DNA from: Serratia sp. H1w
Lineage (GTDB): Bacteria; Pseudomonadota; Gammaproteobacteria; Enterobacterales; Enterobacteriaceae
Direction: 5' to 3'
Length of the DNA stretch: 64,000 nt
NCBI RefSeq assembly: GCF_000633355.1
Contig: NZ_AYMQ01000045.1
Span: 1 to 64,000 of the forward strand
The translations under genes were made by a program, and so were the position numbers. The notes below the pieces were generated by a model, which was not told where the DNA came from, ran no database searches, and saw only the letters and a program-made list of their open reading frames with translations. Numbering within the stretch: the stretch's first letter is position 1; every line of letters starts with the position of its first letter. Of the stretch, positions 18,766-27,202 are shown in pieces.

Positions 18766-19404
18766 TTATAAAACAACGTTAACTTCGGGTGGTGGTGGGG
18801 GCAAATCGTCCAGGCCGATAACTTCCTTTTTACCTGACTCGACTTTCTGGCTGCCGACGGAAATGCTGGCCGACACCCATTTAAAGAAGGCTTTGATCGA
18901 GGTAGAGTCCGCCGTGTCTAGCTTGAGGACAATCTCGGTGATTTCCTGCAGCACTTTGGTTTCGGCGCTGTGGCCGGCGGCACAGGCAACGACCACGCCG
19001 GTTCGGGCGGCTTTAAAGTCGCTGACGCCTTTACGCCAGTCATCCGTTGGCGAGCCATCGGTCATGATGAACACCAGCGGGCGCCAGTCGCCTTTGGTCT
19101 CGGCGGTGGTTTTCTGCACTTCGTTGCTGATGCTGGTGGCTACTAATGAGAGAGCCTCACCTAGCGCAGTGGTACCGCTGGCCACCAGTTCTGGCAGCTT
19201 GAAGCTCAACAGATCGGTGAGGGGCACCGCCTGACGTGCGGAGGAATCAAAGGTGATCACGGAAACATAGGCGGTTTCGAGGGCGTAGGGATCTTGTCGC
19301 AGGGTAGAGAGCAGTGTTTGCACTCCATTTTTGACCGCTTCAATAGGTTCGCCCGTCATGGAGCCAGAAGTATCAAGTAGCAGATAGACCGGAAGTCTTC
19401 TCAT
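18766..19404 (-). CDS. terY: TerY-type vWA domain protein
   Basis: 212 residues, a vWA domain with intact MIDAS (LLDTSGSMTGEP, GTTALGEAL, IMTDGSPTDD) and the same LPPPPPEVNVVL tail as the paralogue at 17466-18104. It is the first gene of the signalling block of the leftward ter operon. Its own promoter lies 35 bp upstream, and terX follows after 20 bp. An AGGGA ribosome site precedes ATG 19404. The two paralogues are clearly related but differ enough to be old duplicates. Confidence 0.9.
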   Translation of the reverse strand: MRRLPVYLLLDTSGSMTGEPIEAVKNGVQTLLSTLRQDPYALETAYVSVITFDSSARQAVPLTDLLSFKLPELVASGTTALGEALSLVATSISNEVQKTTAETKGDWRPLVFIMTDGSPTDDWRKGVSDFKAARTGVVVACAAGHSAETKVLQEITEIVLKLDTADSTSIKAFFKWVSASISVGSQKVESGKKEVIGLDDLPPPPPEVNVVL

Positions 19405-19439
19405 AATTTCCCTTGCTTTATAGAGTGCCGAGTTTCTCC

Positions 19440-19467
19440 ATCATAATTGTTCTGGTCGTTATCTCAA
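19440..19467 (-). promoter_or_regulatory. Promoter for the terY-terX-kinase block
   Basis: On the minus strand TTGAGA (19467-19462), a 16-nt spacer and TATGAT (19445-19440) make a good sigma-70 promoter 35 bp before the first terY-type gene. It would let the signalling block be expressed apart from terW and the metabolic genes upstream. Confidence 0.55.
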
Positions 19468-19500
19468 CAGAAATACCCAGGGTTATTGGGAGATTATTCG

Positions 19501-19621
19501 CCCCTCACCCCAACCCTCTCCCATAGGGCGAGGGAGCCAGTTCAGCAACGTTGGCAGTACGTAGGGGCGCTGCATGCTGCGCCCGTGTGAAGGTCATATG
19601 CGAGGGGCAGGGCGTGGGGGC
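19501..19621. repeat. GC-rich palindromic repeat, copy 2 (inside the ter operon)
   Basis: It begins CCCCTCACCCCAACCCTCTC and contains TAGGGGCGCTGCATGCTGCG, the inverted orientation of the centre in copy 1. The far end is degenerate. It fills the gap between terW and the next terY-type gene and ends one base before the terW stop codon. Confidence 0.8.
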
Positions 19622-19622
19622 G

Positions 19623-20096
19623 TTATGGCTTTGGCTTGCTGGCCTGAATGCTGCGAACCAGCTCATCGATACAGCGTTCAACCACCATATCCACCGCTTC
19701 GCTGCGAGTCGTTTCGGTGATCCTGGCTAAGCGGTCAATTTTGCGTAACACCGACATTTTCAATGACAGCGAAACGGCTTTCTTCTTCTCTTTATCCAGA
19801 TAGACCCGGCTGACGACTTCACCGGTTTTCAGCTCCGAGTTGGCCGCTAACGCATCCTGCATACGACGAAAATTCTTCTTGTCCAGATGGCCAGGCTGCG
19901 TCAACTGATAGGAATGCGTGGCCTTGCGGTATTTAATCTCCGCCTCGTAGGCATCTCTCAGTTCCTTGAGCACGCGTGTCAGGGTTGGCCCCGAGCAGTC
20001 TAACTCGGTGATGATCTTCTCTGCGGACACGGGTTTGCCGGAACTGAGCAAAATGGCCAGCTTGTAGATCCGTGCCTGTCGCGTATTGAGTTGCAT
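19623..20096 (-). CDS. terW: TerW, DNA-binding regulator/chaperone-like ter protein
   Basis: 157 residues, closely resembling TerW. It has an N-terminal winged helix (MQLNTRQARIYKLAILL, then CSGPTLTRVLKELRDAY) and a C-terminal segment LKMSVLRKIDRLARITETTRSEAVDMV that looks like a ribbon-helix-helix. TerW has been reported to bind the terZABCDE promoter region. It starts 2 bp after the stop of the CitE-like gene and is probably cotranscribed with it. The palindromic repeat directly after its stop separates it from the signalling block. Confidence 0.88.
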   Translation of the reverse strand: MQLNTRQARIYKLAILLSSGKPVSAEKIITELDCSGPTLTRVLKELRDAYEAEIKYRKATHSYQLTQPGHLDKKNFRRMQDALAANSELKTGEVVSRVYLDKEKKKAVSLSLKMSVLRKIDRLARITETTRSEAVDMVVERCIDELVRSIQASKPKP

Positions 20097-20098
20097 GA

Positions 20099-21055
20099 TT
20101 AATGGCTGCCTGCGTTGATGCTGAACCGGTGGTTTTCCTGGGATGACTCGGTGGCAATACCATACACCTGAGCGCGTGCCAGGATCTCTGACGCCCAGCG
20201 GCGATGGGTTGCCGGTTCACACATGGTGCCCTGCGATTTAAACACTGCCTGCGAGGAGTTAAGGATCCGCAGTGCATCGGTATGATCGTTGGCTTGCACC
20301 ATCAGAGCCTTTTCGATCTTGCCGATCTGGTTCGGATGGATGGCCGTTTTGCCGACCAGGCCATGGGCGATATCGAGTGCCAATTCTCGATCCATAATCT
20401 GATGATCGTCAATGTGCTCGCAAACCGGTGCCGTCAACGCGAAATCACGCGGGGAAAACACGGCGACCAGCATTTTTATCACATAACCCATCGGGCCGTC
20501 ATACAGTGTCAGGCTACGCGGTCTTCTGAGCGCGACCACGTTCATCAGGTCGTTGCCGCCGATACGCAGCGCGATAATCCGCCGATAGCACGGATGAAGG
20601 TGCAAGGCGTTGGCCAGCTCACGCATCTGCACCACGTCGAACACTTCTTCTGTCTCCAGCGTCGGCATCATGCACAGGTGCGAGTCCTGCATCATGCTCC
20701 ACCAGTAAGGCAGCGAAGCCAGCGTGAATTTGGGCAGCACAAAGCCGTCCATCGCGCTGAAATCCATACTCGCCAGCAGCTGTTTACCCATTTCTTTATG
20801 TCGGGGCCGGACGAATACCAGTGGCCAGTGTTCGTTGCCATCCGCGGCCTTGGCCTGGGCCAGGGTCTGGGTAAGCTCGCGCAGATTGTCTAATGCCTGT
20901 GGGATATCGGCATCGCTGACGGCATCTTCCAGGCACACGATCAGTGAGCGTAAGCCGGCGATCTTGTTATTGAGGATCGTCTCGGCGATATCCGTTCTGG
21001 TGGCTGGCATATACAGCGAAGCGCCCAGCCGCCATGGGGAAAGTCGTTGGTTCAT
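20099..21055 (-). CDS. HpcH/HpaI aldolase-citrate lyase family protein
   Basis: 318 residues with a CitE-like TIM barrel: LGASLYMPATRTD at the N-terminus, RSLIVCLEDAVSD (metal-binding Glu/Asp), VFVRPRHKEMG, GFVLPKF, MMPTLETEEVF and the terminal HPNQIGKIEKA. It should catalyse C-C bond cleavage or formation on a 2-oxo-acid or acyl-thioester. It is a constant partner of the ter metabolic module. The start shares a base with the StiP gene stop (TGATG), so the genes are coupled. The actual substrate is not known. Confidence 0.85.
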   Translation of the reverse strand: MNQRLSPWRLGASLYMPATRTDIAETILNNKIAGLRSLIVCLEDAVSDADIPQALDNLRELTQTLAQAKAADGNEHWPLVFVRPRHKEMGKQLLASMDFSAMDGFVLPKFTLASLPYWWSMMQDSHLCMMPTLETEEVFDVVQMRELANALHLHPCYRRIIALRIGGNDLMNVVALRRPRSLTLYDGPMGYVIKMLVAVFSPRDFALTAPVCEHIDDHQIMDRELALDIAHGLVGKTAIHPNQIGKIEKALMVQANDHTDALRILNSSQAVFKSQGTMCEPATHRRWASEILARAQVYGIATESSQENHRFSINAGSH

Positions 21056-22134
21056 CAGAGCACCTTCTTGATAATGGTTACCGCACGGTACTGCCCGATC
21101 TCATCACCGACTTCGGTGATGGTCAGCCCCTTTTCGCGCGCCAGATAGACCAGCAGCGCGACGTCGGGATCGTCTACCGTTCGGACCAGAACGTGATCCG
21201 GTACTCTGCGTAGCACGGCTCGCGTGGCCTCTGCGATCCCTGGTTTAATTCGGTTAACACTGGCAACCTGATATTTCTCTGCCAGATTGCGGACTACCTG
21301 TTCGCTTTGCTGCTTCAGGAACGCCTTTCTGTCGGCATCCTGAGTGCAGGGTTCGATGGCTGCCAAATCCTGCGTGGCGCGATATTCAGCTACGGTATCA
21401 ACCAGCAGGCGGCTGCATTCAAACCGGGCGAGATGATCGCATTGCACGCAGCCGTGCAGGCCTTCATTGGTCCAGATAGAGCGTGAGATCATACCGGAAA
21501 CCGGCGCACCCATAATGCCAAATGGGATCAGCCAGTCGTCGTCGCTGGCGGACAGCCACGCACACCCACAGGGGTCGGCAAGTACGACCAGGCGGGGCTG
21601 AGCGGGATATCCAGGCCGGTCTTTCAGAGAGCGAACCAGTTCACCGGTAATGGCCCCTTTGCCCGTCCAGCCATCGACAAACACGATCCCTTCGGTACCG
21701 TGACGTTCCTCGATCCAGTCGAGCGCGACCATATCAATGCCCCGGTCGCGGATGATGCTGATGCCGTAATGATACGACGCTTTGCCCATGGCCCGCAGCG
21801 TTTGCTGGAGCATTACGCCCAGAGGAACACCCGCACGTACCAGGCTGGTCAGCACAATCGGCGTATCGCCAAACCGTGCAATCAGCGCAACGGCCAGCAT
21901 CGAGACTTCTTTTGCCAGGCGTCCTGCTCCCTGATCGAGCGCACGGGTAAACAGGTCGAGGTGTGAAGGCGTCGGCTCCGGTTCCTGGCTCAACATTTCC
22001 GAGTAGTGACGGGCACCGGACTGGATCAGCTGTTCTTTCTGATCGACTGGCGTCATCTCCATTTCTACCGGTTGCAGTAGAAAGTGCACGTCCTCGGGCA
22101 GGTATGAACCGGAAAAGGGCACAAAGTCAGACAT
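21055..22134 (-). CDS. StiP/PELOTA-domain protein of the ter metabolic module
   Basis: 359 residues from ATG 22134 (MSDFVPFSGSYLP). An earlier in-frame start lies inside the HAD gene and is unlikely. The first ~270 residues match the StiP family: LTSLVRAGVPLGVML, GISIIRDRGID, VFVDGWTGKGAITGEL (phosphoribosyltransferase-like loop) and ADPCGCAW. Family members are labelled cysteine protease or PRTase-like, and the chemistry is unsettled. The last ~85 residues (VASVNRIKPGIAEATRAVLRR onward) resemble the PELOTA RNA-binding domain. It sits between HAD and CitE-like genes with no gaps, so these enzymes probably act in one pathway. Confidence 0.83.
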   Translation of the reverse strand: MSDFVPFSGSYLPEDVHFLLQPVEMEMTPVDQKEQLIQSGARHYSEMLSQEPEPTPSHLDLFTRALDQGAGRLAKEVSMLAVALIARFGDTPIVLTSLVRAGVPLGVMLQQTLRAMGKASYHYGISIIRDRGIDMVALDWIEERHGTEGIVFVDGWTGKGAITGELVRSLKDRPGYPAQPRLVVLADPCGCAWLSASDDDWLIPFGIMGAPVSGMISRSIWTNEGLHGCVQCDHLARFECSRLLVDTVAEYRATQDLAAIEPCTQDADRKAFLKQQSEQVVRNLAEKYQVASVNRIKPGIAEATRAVLRRVPDHVLVRTVDDPDVALLVYLAREKGLTITEVGDEIGQYRAVTIIKKVL

Positions 22135-22135
22135 A

Positions 22136-22909
22136 TTACTGCTCTCCGAAAATATGGCGGGAGATCGCTTCGGCGAACTGGCTCTGGCGCGGCAGGCCAA
22201 ACCAGGTGCAAAGCTTCATAAAACGATGATCGCTGAGGCTGTCGCCCAAGCCGATAACCGGGAACACGCCGCGTTCCTGCCGCAGCTTTTCCAGCAGGAA
22301 GGTGACGGCCAGCCCTTTTTCTACCACGGTCGGCAACCAGGCAACGTTGTTGCTGTTACGGTGGACGTAGTAGCCGTCGGTAGGGAACAGCTGCTCAATC
22401 TCATCGGCGATGGCGTAAAGTTCGTCCAGGCGGGTGCTGTCGCGGTGTTTCATCACCAGATAGACCGGCGTGTCGCCGTATTCATAGTTGATCCGCGCCC
22501 AGCCATTGATATTCCGTTCGGCCATCAGTTCGGTGATCTTGTGCTGCATTGCCAGCAAATTGGCGGCATAAGGTTGCAGCTTTGCCAACATCAGCGCCTG
22601 CCAGGCGGCATCTGCCTGCCCCTGCGGGTTGAGGATCACCGCACCGTGCGTTGTCACCGCCCATGATTGGAACGGGATACTGACCCGGGCGATCTCTTCT
22701 GTGCCCCGCGCGGTCACCGGGATAAGCTCGGCATGCTCCAGCATCCAGTCTACCAGCATCGACTGTTCTTCGGTCATGAAGCTGCGTGGTTCCAGGCTGC
22801 GATCCAGGGCACCGGTGCGATACGGGGCCAGGTCAAGCTCGTCGACCATCTTGCGGCGTGTCTGGAACAAGGTGTCGTCCAGATCGGAGAAAATGACCGG
22901 CTTATTCAT
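22136..22909 (-). CDS. HAD-family phosphatase of the ter metabolic module
   Basis: About 257 residues from ATG 22909 (MNKPVIFSDLDDTLFQTRRKM), which overlaps the PRTase stop by 8 bp. Motif I is DLDDTLF, with a late GLGDSLSDHRFMKLC motif IV. The middle cap region fits a type II HAD phosphatase. It should remove phosphate from a small metabolite made by the surrounding PRTase/ATP-grasp enzymes (inferred). The gene is followed 1 bp later by the StiP gene. Confidence 0.85.
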   Translation of the reverse strand: MNKPVIFSDLDDTLFQTRRKMVDELDLAPYRTGALDRSLEPRSFMTEEQSMLVDWMLEHAELIPVTARGTEEIARVSIPFQSWAVTTHGAVILNPQGQADAAWQALMLAKLQPYAANLLAMQHKITELMAERNINGWARINYEYGDTPVYLVMKHRDSTRLDELYAIADEIEQLFPTDGYYVHRNSNNVAWLPTVVEKGLAVTFLLEKLRQERGVFPVIGLGDSLSDHRFMKLCTWFGLPRQSQFAEAISRHIFGEQ

Positions 22910-24032
22910 AGCAAATAACCTCAACGGTGGGGGCAACCTGTTGCAGCGCCGCAATTAACGCGGGGTCAACGCTTGCCGCTGGGGTCTCGGTACACAATAG
23001 GATCCGGTCAAAGTGTTGATGGGCCACATTGTAGACATAGTTGGGGATGCCCAACCCATAGTTATCGCCAAAGGCAATGGCGGACTGGATGGCGAACCCG
23101 GTGGCAATCGGCGAGCGGGTGGTGGAGCTGAATTTGACCTCCGCCCCCTGTTTTTCCAGGCGTTCTGCCAGCAGGAAGGGTTCCCAGACAAACTCGCTGC
23201 TGCCCAGCACCAACACTTTCTCTCCAGGATACGCCTGAATATCGCTGCCCAGATCGGCACTTGGCGCTGACATGCCCAGGCGGCCCCAGCTTTGTTTGCC
23301 GACGATCGGCACGCTGCCAGTGGCCGTGACGTTGACGGCTGGCATAACGGGGACCGGAGCATCTGGATTGGTTTCCCAGTGCCAGTCCCCCTGCACCAGT
23401 GAAACATACTGGATGGGGATTGGGCTACGCTGGGCGAGCGCATCGCCGCTCCAGTCCGTAAGCGTGACGGTGATGGCGCGGGCAATATTGTGCAACCCGG
23501 CATCCTGCTGCAAGGCCTGCAACAGGTTGATGAAGGTGTTACCGGTGGTGGCTTCATCGTCGATCAGCACCACGGTTTTGGCTGCGAGTACGCGACGGCG
23601 CAGCTCGGCATCCTGTGGCAGGTAAATCAGGTGATCGGTGGCATGGCTGTGGTTTTCTTTGAACTCGCACAGCAACTCACCGCCCTCAACCGGGTGACGG
23701 GTTGAGGTCAGATACACCGGATCGCTGACGCTACCCCGGACTTCGTCAAACACACCAGCGCCGAATCCGACGGCGGTTTCCGCCATGCCGATAAACAGCA
23801 CCGGGCCTGCATCACAGGCCGGGAACAGCGCGGCCAACTGTTGATAGACAGCACGCATCGCGCTTGGCGGTACCGGAATATGGCGGCCCAACACTTTGCT
23901 GACGAACAGAAAGGCGCGTTTCGGGTTGCGCCGTTCGGCCACGTCGAACAGATCGTCCAGCGCGATCGTTCCGCCTGTAGGGGTGACCGTTAGCGTACCG
24001 CAGGACAACGTGCGGGAATAAATTGGCGTCAT
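22902..24032 (-). CDS. Phosphoribosyltransferase with TRSP domain
   Basis: 376 residues. The N-terminal ~230 are a PRTase with the PRPP loop TVVLIDDEATTGNTFINL and an upstream hood containing VLFIGMAETAVGFGAG and YLTSTRHPVEGG. The C-terminal part has KVLVLGSSEFVWEPFLLAERL and the STTRSPIATG motif that names the TRSP domain. The PRTase-TRSP fusion is a marker of the ter metabolic operon and is predicted to make a modified nucleoside-like product. It starts 3 bp after the ATP-grasp gene and overlaps the HAD gene. Confidence 0.86.
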   Translation of the reverse strand: MTPIYSRTLSCGTLTVTPTGGTIALDDLFDVAERRNPKRAFLFVSKVLGRHIPVPPSAMRAVYQQLAALFPACDAGPVLFIGMAETAVGFGAGVFDEVRGSVSDPVYLTSTRHPVEGGELLCEFKENHSHATDHLIYLPQDAELRRRVLAAKTVVLIDDEATTGNTFINLLQALQQDAGLHNIARAITVTLTDWSGDALAQRSPIPIQYVSLVQGDWHWETNPDAPVPVMPAVNVTATGSVPIVGKQSWGRLGMSAPSADLGSDIQAYPGEKVLVLGSSEFVWEPFLLAERLEKQGAEVKFSSTTRSPIATGFAIQSAIAFGDNYGLGIPNYVYNVAHQHFDRILLCTETPAASVDPALIAALQQVAPTVEVICYE

Positions 24033-24035
24033 GGG

Positions 24036-25100
24036 TTAGTCCTTAACCAGCAGGTTGTCGAGCACGGGATGATATCTGACGACATCGGTAATGGAACGGA
24101 CGATCGCTGGCGTAAACAGGGCGTTGGCCTCATCAATTACTTGCTGTTGGCTCATTACGCCTAGCTTATACAAGGCGAACAGGCCGGGCAGGTTGACGCC
24201 GCTGAAACGGGTATAGCCGATACCGCCTGACGGGCGCAGGTTGATTTCCAACAGCACCGGACGCCCGCTGGTGTCATTGCGGGTTTGTACGTTGACCAGG
24301 CCGTCGGCCTGCATCGCGCTGGCACAGGCTTTGGCGAGTTCAAACGCCTCGCCGTGGTTTTCCAGATATTGCAGCGCCCCTTCTTTGCGGCGTGCCACGG
24401 CAGCCAGGACGGTGCCTTGATCCACCAACATATCGACGGAATATTCCGGGCCTGGCAGATAAGGCATCAGCACCAGCGGCTCAAACGCACCGGCATCCGC
24501 CAGCGCGCTGAGGTAGCGCTGCGGGTTTACTTTGCGGTTTTCCGGGTGGGTAAAAGCGGCCATCGGGCCTACACTTTCATCAAAACGCCAAAAACCCATG
24601 CCATAAATACCTTTCACCGGTTTCACGCACAGTTGCGCGCCAGCAAAAGGCGAATGGCTAATCAGGTCGCGCAGCTCTGCCACCGACTCAATACGCAGGG
24701 AGGGGACGACTGGCAGCCCCTGTTGCTCCATAGCCTGGGCAAACGCCACTTTGTCATCGGCCAGTTCAAACATGGCCTGGCTTTTGGCTCCGGTAGTCAG
24801 CGAGACGCCGGCAGCCTCGATCTGTTGACGGTGTGATTCAAACCACTGGGTGTTGCGGCCCGTGTGGATGGCATTGATACCGCACTGTTTTACCGTCGAG
24901 AGGATAAAAGGCAACCGCAGCTCGTCTTCTTTCGGTTCGAACAGCGCCACGTCTGCCTGGGAGAGGATCTCGTTACGTTCATTACGGTGTGAGGCAACGA
25001 CGGTCACGGCAGTTTGCTTGGTGTCAGCCAATGAAACCATGCCCTGAATAATATCCCGCTGGGAAGATAAGCCTTCCATGAGCCAAATTTTGAGTGTCAT
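24036..25100 (-). CDS. ATP-grasp ligase of the ter metabolic module
   Basis: About 354 residues from ATG 25100 (MTLKIWLMEGLSSQRDII). The ATG at 25181 is an alternative, but no ribosome site is convincing for either. An N-terminal pre-ATP-grasp Rossmann region is followed by ATP-grasp motifs LCVKPVKGIYGMGFWR (ATP Lys/Gly loop), YLPGPEYSVDML and LLEINLRPSGGIGYTRFSG (metal-binding Glu/Asn). It should form an amide or ester bond between a carboxylate and an amine. It is the first gene of the leftward ter operon, divergent from terZ. Confidence 0.85.
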   Translation of the reverse strand: MTLKIWLMEGLSSQRDIIQGMVSLADTKQTAVTVVASHRNERNEILSQADVALFEPKEDELRLPFILSTVKQCGINAIHTGRNTQWFESHRQQIEAAGVSLTTGAKSQAMFELADDKVAFAQAMEQQGLPVVPSLRIESVAELRDLISHSPFAGAQLCVKPVKGIYGMGFWRFDESVGPMAAFTHPENRKVNPQRYLSALADAGAFEPLVLMPYLPGPEYSVDMLVDQGTVLAAVARRKEGALQYLENHGEAFELAKACASAMQADGLVNVQTRNDTSGRPVLLEINLRPSGGIGYTRFSGVNLPGLFALYKLGVMSQQQVIDEANALFTPAIVRSITDVVRYHPVLDNLLVKD

Positions 25101-25330
25101 TTTTTGAGTGTACCGTTCAGGGCTTGAGGTGCTGGTTAAAAGGATCCGCGGCGTCAGTATACCGTTTTCAATGTCAATCATAACATGATGTCAGTCTAGA
25201 AGTGAAAATTTACGTTAAAAAGTGGCGTTAAAGGCAGTTTGTAGCCAAAAAATTACCAAATGTGAAAAAAATAAATTCTTTAAAAATAGTGTGTTAACCA
25301 AATTAAAGCCGCAGGTCAGCAAAATGGGGC

Positions 25331-25358
25331 TTGTGCGTGAACACCATCATGATATGAT
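25331..25358 (+). promoter_or_regulatory. Probable terZABCDE promoter
   Basis: TTGTGC, 16 nt and TATGAT lie 67 bp before the terZ start. The -10 lies inside the inverted repeat ATCATGATATGAT (25346-25358). The rest of the ~325-bp gap to the ATP-grasp start is AT-rich, and I see no other clear site in it. Confidence 0.45.
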
Positions 25359-25425
25359 TTTCTACTCATGGATTTTGGTGTAAAAAAATCACTATTTTCA
25401 ATACCAACTTGAAGGAACTCAGACC

Positions 25426-26013
25426 ATGGTTTCATTAACCAAGAACCAGACCGTTTCGCTCAGCAAGCAGTCCTCTTCTATCAACCAGCTGCACTTCGGC
25501 CTGGGTTGGGATCCGATCAAGAAGAAAGGCGGTCTGCTGAGCAAGATGTTCGGCGGCGGCAGTGATGCCATCGATCTCGATGCTGGCTGCGTATTGCTCG
25601 ATAGCGCGGGCAAAACCATCGACACCATCTGGTTTCGCAAGCTGGAGTCCAGCTGCGGCGCGGTAGTACACAGCGGCGATAACCTGACCGGTGAAGGCGA
25701 TGGCGATGATGAAGTGATCAATGTAGAGCTGGCAAAACTGCCGGCGCAGGTGGAATACCTGGCCTTTACCGTTAACAGCTTCCGTGGGCAGTCGTTCAAC
25801 GATGTCGAGAACGCCTTTTGCCGCGTGGTTGATCAGGCCAACAAGGAGCTGGCACGTTACGAGTTGCAAGAGCAGGGCGCTCACACCGGTATCGTGATTG
25901 CTTCACTGCGTCGTAACAACGGCCAATGGGATTTTACCGCGCATGGCAAAGCGTGCAGCGGCAGAACCATTGATGACATGCATGCTGACATTGTAGCTAC
26001 CGTGGTGCGCTAA
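25426..26013 (+). CDS. terZ: TerZ, TerD-fold tellurite/stress protein
   Basis: 195 residues of the TerD fold with N-terminal VSLTKNQTVSLSKQ, FGLGWDP and the Ca-binding loop [14 protein letters not shown], plus the glycine-rich insert LLSKMFGGGSDAIDLD typical of TerZ. GAAGGA lies 10 nt before ATG 25426. It heads terZABCDE. Its last base is the first base of the terA start, so the two are coupled. TerD-fold proteins are thought to form calcium-dependent membrane-associated complexes with TerC. Confidence 0.93.
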   Translation: MVSLTKNQTVSLSKQSSSINQLHFGLGWDPIKKKGGLLSKMFGGGSDAIDLDAGCVLLDSAGKTIDTIWFRKLESSCGAVVHSGDNLTGEGDGDDEVINVELAKLPAQVEYLAFTVNSFRGQSFNDVENAFCRVVDQANKELARYELQEQGAHTGIVIASLRRNNGQWDFTAHGKACSGRTIDDMHADIVATVVR

Positions 26014-27179
26014 TGAATATGACTCCGGGGGCCAATGCCCCAGTTCCAAGCAAATTACTGAAGGTGCGCGTGCTGTCTGGCGCACCGGTTGATGCCTCCG
26101 CTTTCCGTCTGTATGCCGATGGCAAAGTGAAGGGCGACGCGGACATGATCTTTTATGGTCAGCCCAAGAGCGATGACGCTACGGTATCGCTGACCAATGA
26201 AGGTCATAACGCCAACTTCGCGGTAGACGTCAGCCGTCTGCATCCGGACGTGCAGAAGGTGGCCTTTACGGTGACCTGCGAAGGGGCACAGACCGTGGCG
26301 GGCCTGCAACGCCTGCTGATCCAGATCGAAGCGGATAACGAAGTACTGCTGGTGGGTACCGTCGAGCTGAATGGCCGCCAGGAAGCCGCCTTGATCCTGG
26401 GTGAGCTGTACCGTCGCAACAGCGAATGGAAGTTCCGTTTTATCGCGCAAGGCTTCAACGGCGGGCTGAAACCGCTGGCTGAGCACTTTGGTGTGGATGT
26501 GGCAGATGCTCCGGCACCTGCCCCGGCGGCGGCTCCAGCGCCTGCTCCAGCCCCAACGCCGGAGCCAGCCAAAATCAGCCTGAGCAAGGTGTCGTTAACC
26601 AAAGAAAAACCGGCTATCAGCCTGACCAAGCGGGATAACTTTGGCGAGATCCGCATCAACCTGAACTGGCATCGCGGCAGCGGCCCAACAGGGTTACGGG
26701 CCATGTTCAGTTCGAACAAGGGCATCGATCTCGATCTGGGGGCGTTTGTCGAAATGGTCAACGGGGAAAAAACGGTGATCCAGGCGCTCGGTAAGCGTTT
26801 CGGTGACTACAACCGCGAACCCTATGTCCAGCTGCAAGGCGATGATCGCACCGGTGAAGTTTCGGACGGCGAATGGCTGCATATCAACGGACGTGAATGG
26901 AAAAACATCCGCGAAGTGTTGGTGTTTGCCTTCATCTACGAAGGGGTGGCCAGCTGGGATAAAACGGATGGCGTTGTCACGTTGCATATTCCTGACCAGC
27001 CGCCGATTGAAACACGTATGACGGAAGGCCAGAACAACCGCAACATGTGTGCCATTGCGCGTCTGGTGAATGAGAACGGCAGTATCAAGGTGGAGCGTGT
27101 TAACCGCTTCTTTAACGGACATAGTGATATGGATCAGGCATTCGGCTGGGGTTTCAGCTGGAGAGCAGGGTCAAAGTAA
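26013..27179 (+). CDS. terA: TerA, two-domain TerD-fold protein
   Basis: 388 residues. An N-terminal TerD-like domain (about 1-165, with GDADMIFYGQPKS and FIAQGFNGGLKPLAEHFGVDV) is joined by an Ala-Pro linker (about 168-187) to the motif KISLSKVSLTKEKP and a second TerD-like domain (IDLDLGAFVEMVNGE, LQGDDRTGEVSDGE). The usual [13 protein letters not shown] loop is altered in the second domain and missing in the first, as in other TerA proteins. The start overlaps the terZ stop (TAATG). Confidence 0.92.
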   Translation: MNMTPGANAPVPSKLLKVRVLSGAPVDASAFRLYADGKVKGDADMIFYGQPKSDDATVSLTNEGHNANFAVDVSRLHPDVQKVAFTVTCEGAQTVAGLQRLLIQIEADNEVLLVGTVELNGRQEAALILGELYRRNSEWKFRFIAQGFNGGLKPLAEHFGVDVADAPAPAPAAAPAPAPAPTPEPAKISLSKVSLTKEKPAISLTKRDNFGEIRINLNWHRGSGPTGLRAMFSSNKGIDLDLGAFVEMVNGEKTVIQALGKRFGDYNREPYVQLQGDDRTGEVSDGEWLHINGREWKNIREVLVFAFIYEGVASWDKTDGVVTLHIPDQPPIETRMTEGQNNRNMCAIARLVNENGSIKVERVNRFFNGHSDMDQAFGWGFSWRAGSK

Positions 27180-27202
27180 CTAATTTCACAGAGGATTTCA
27201 CC

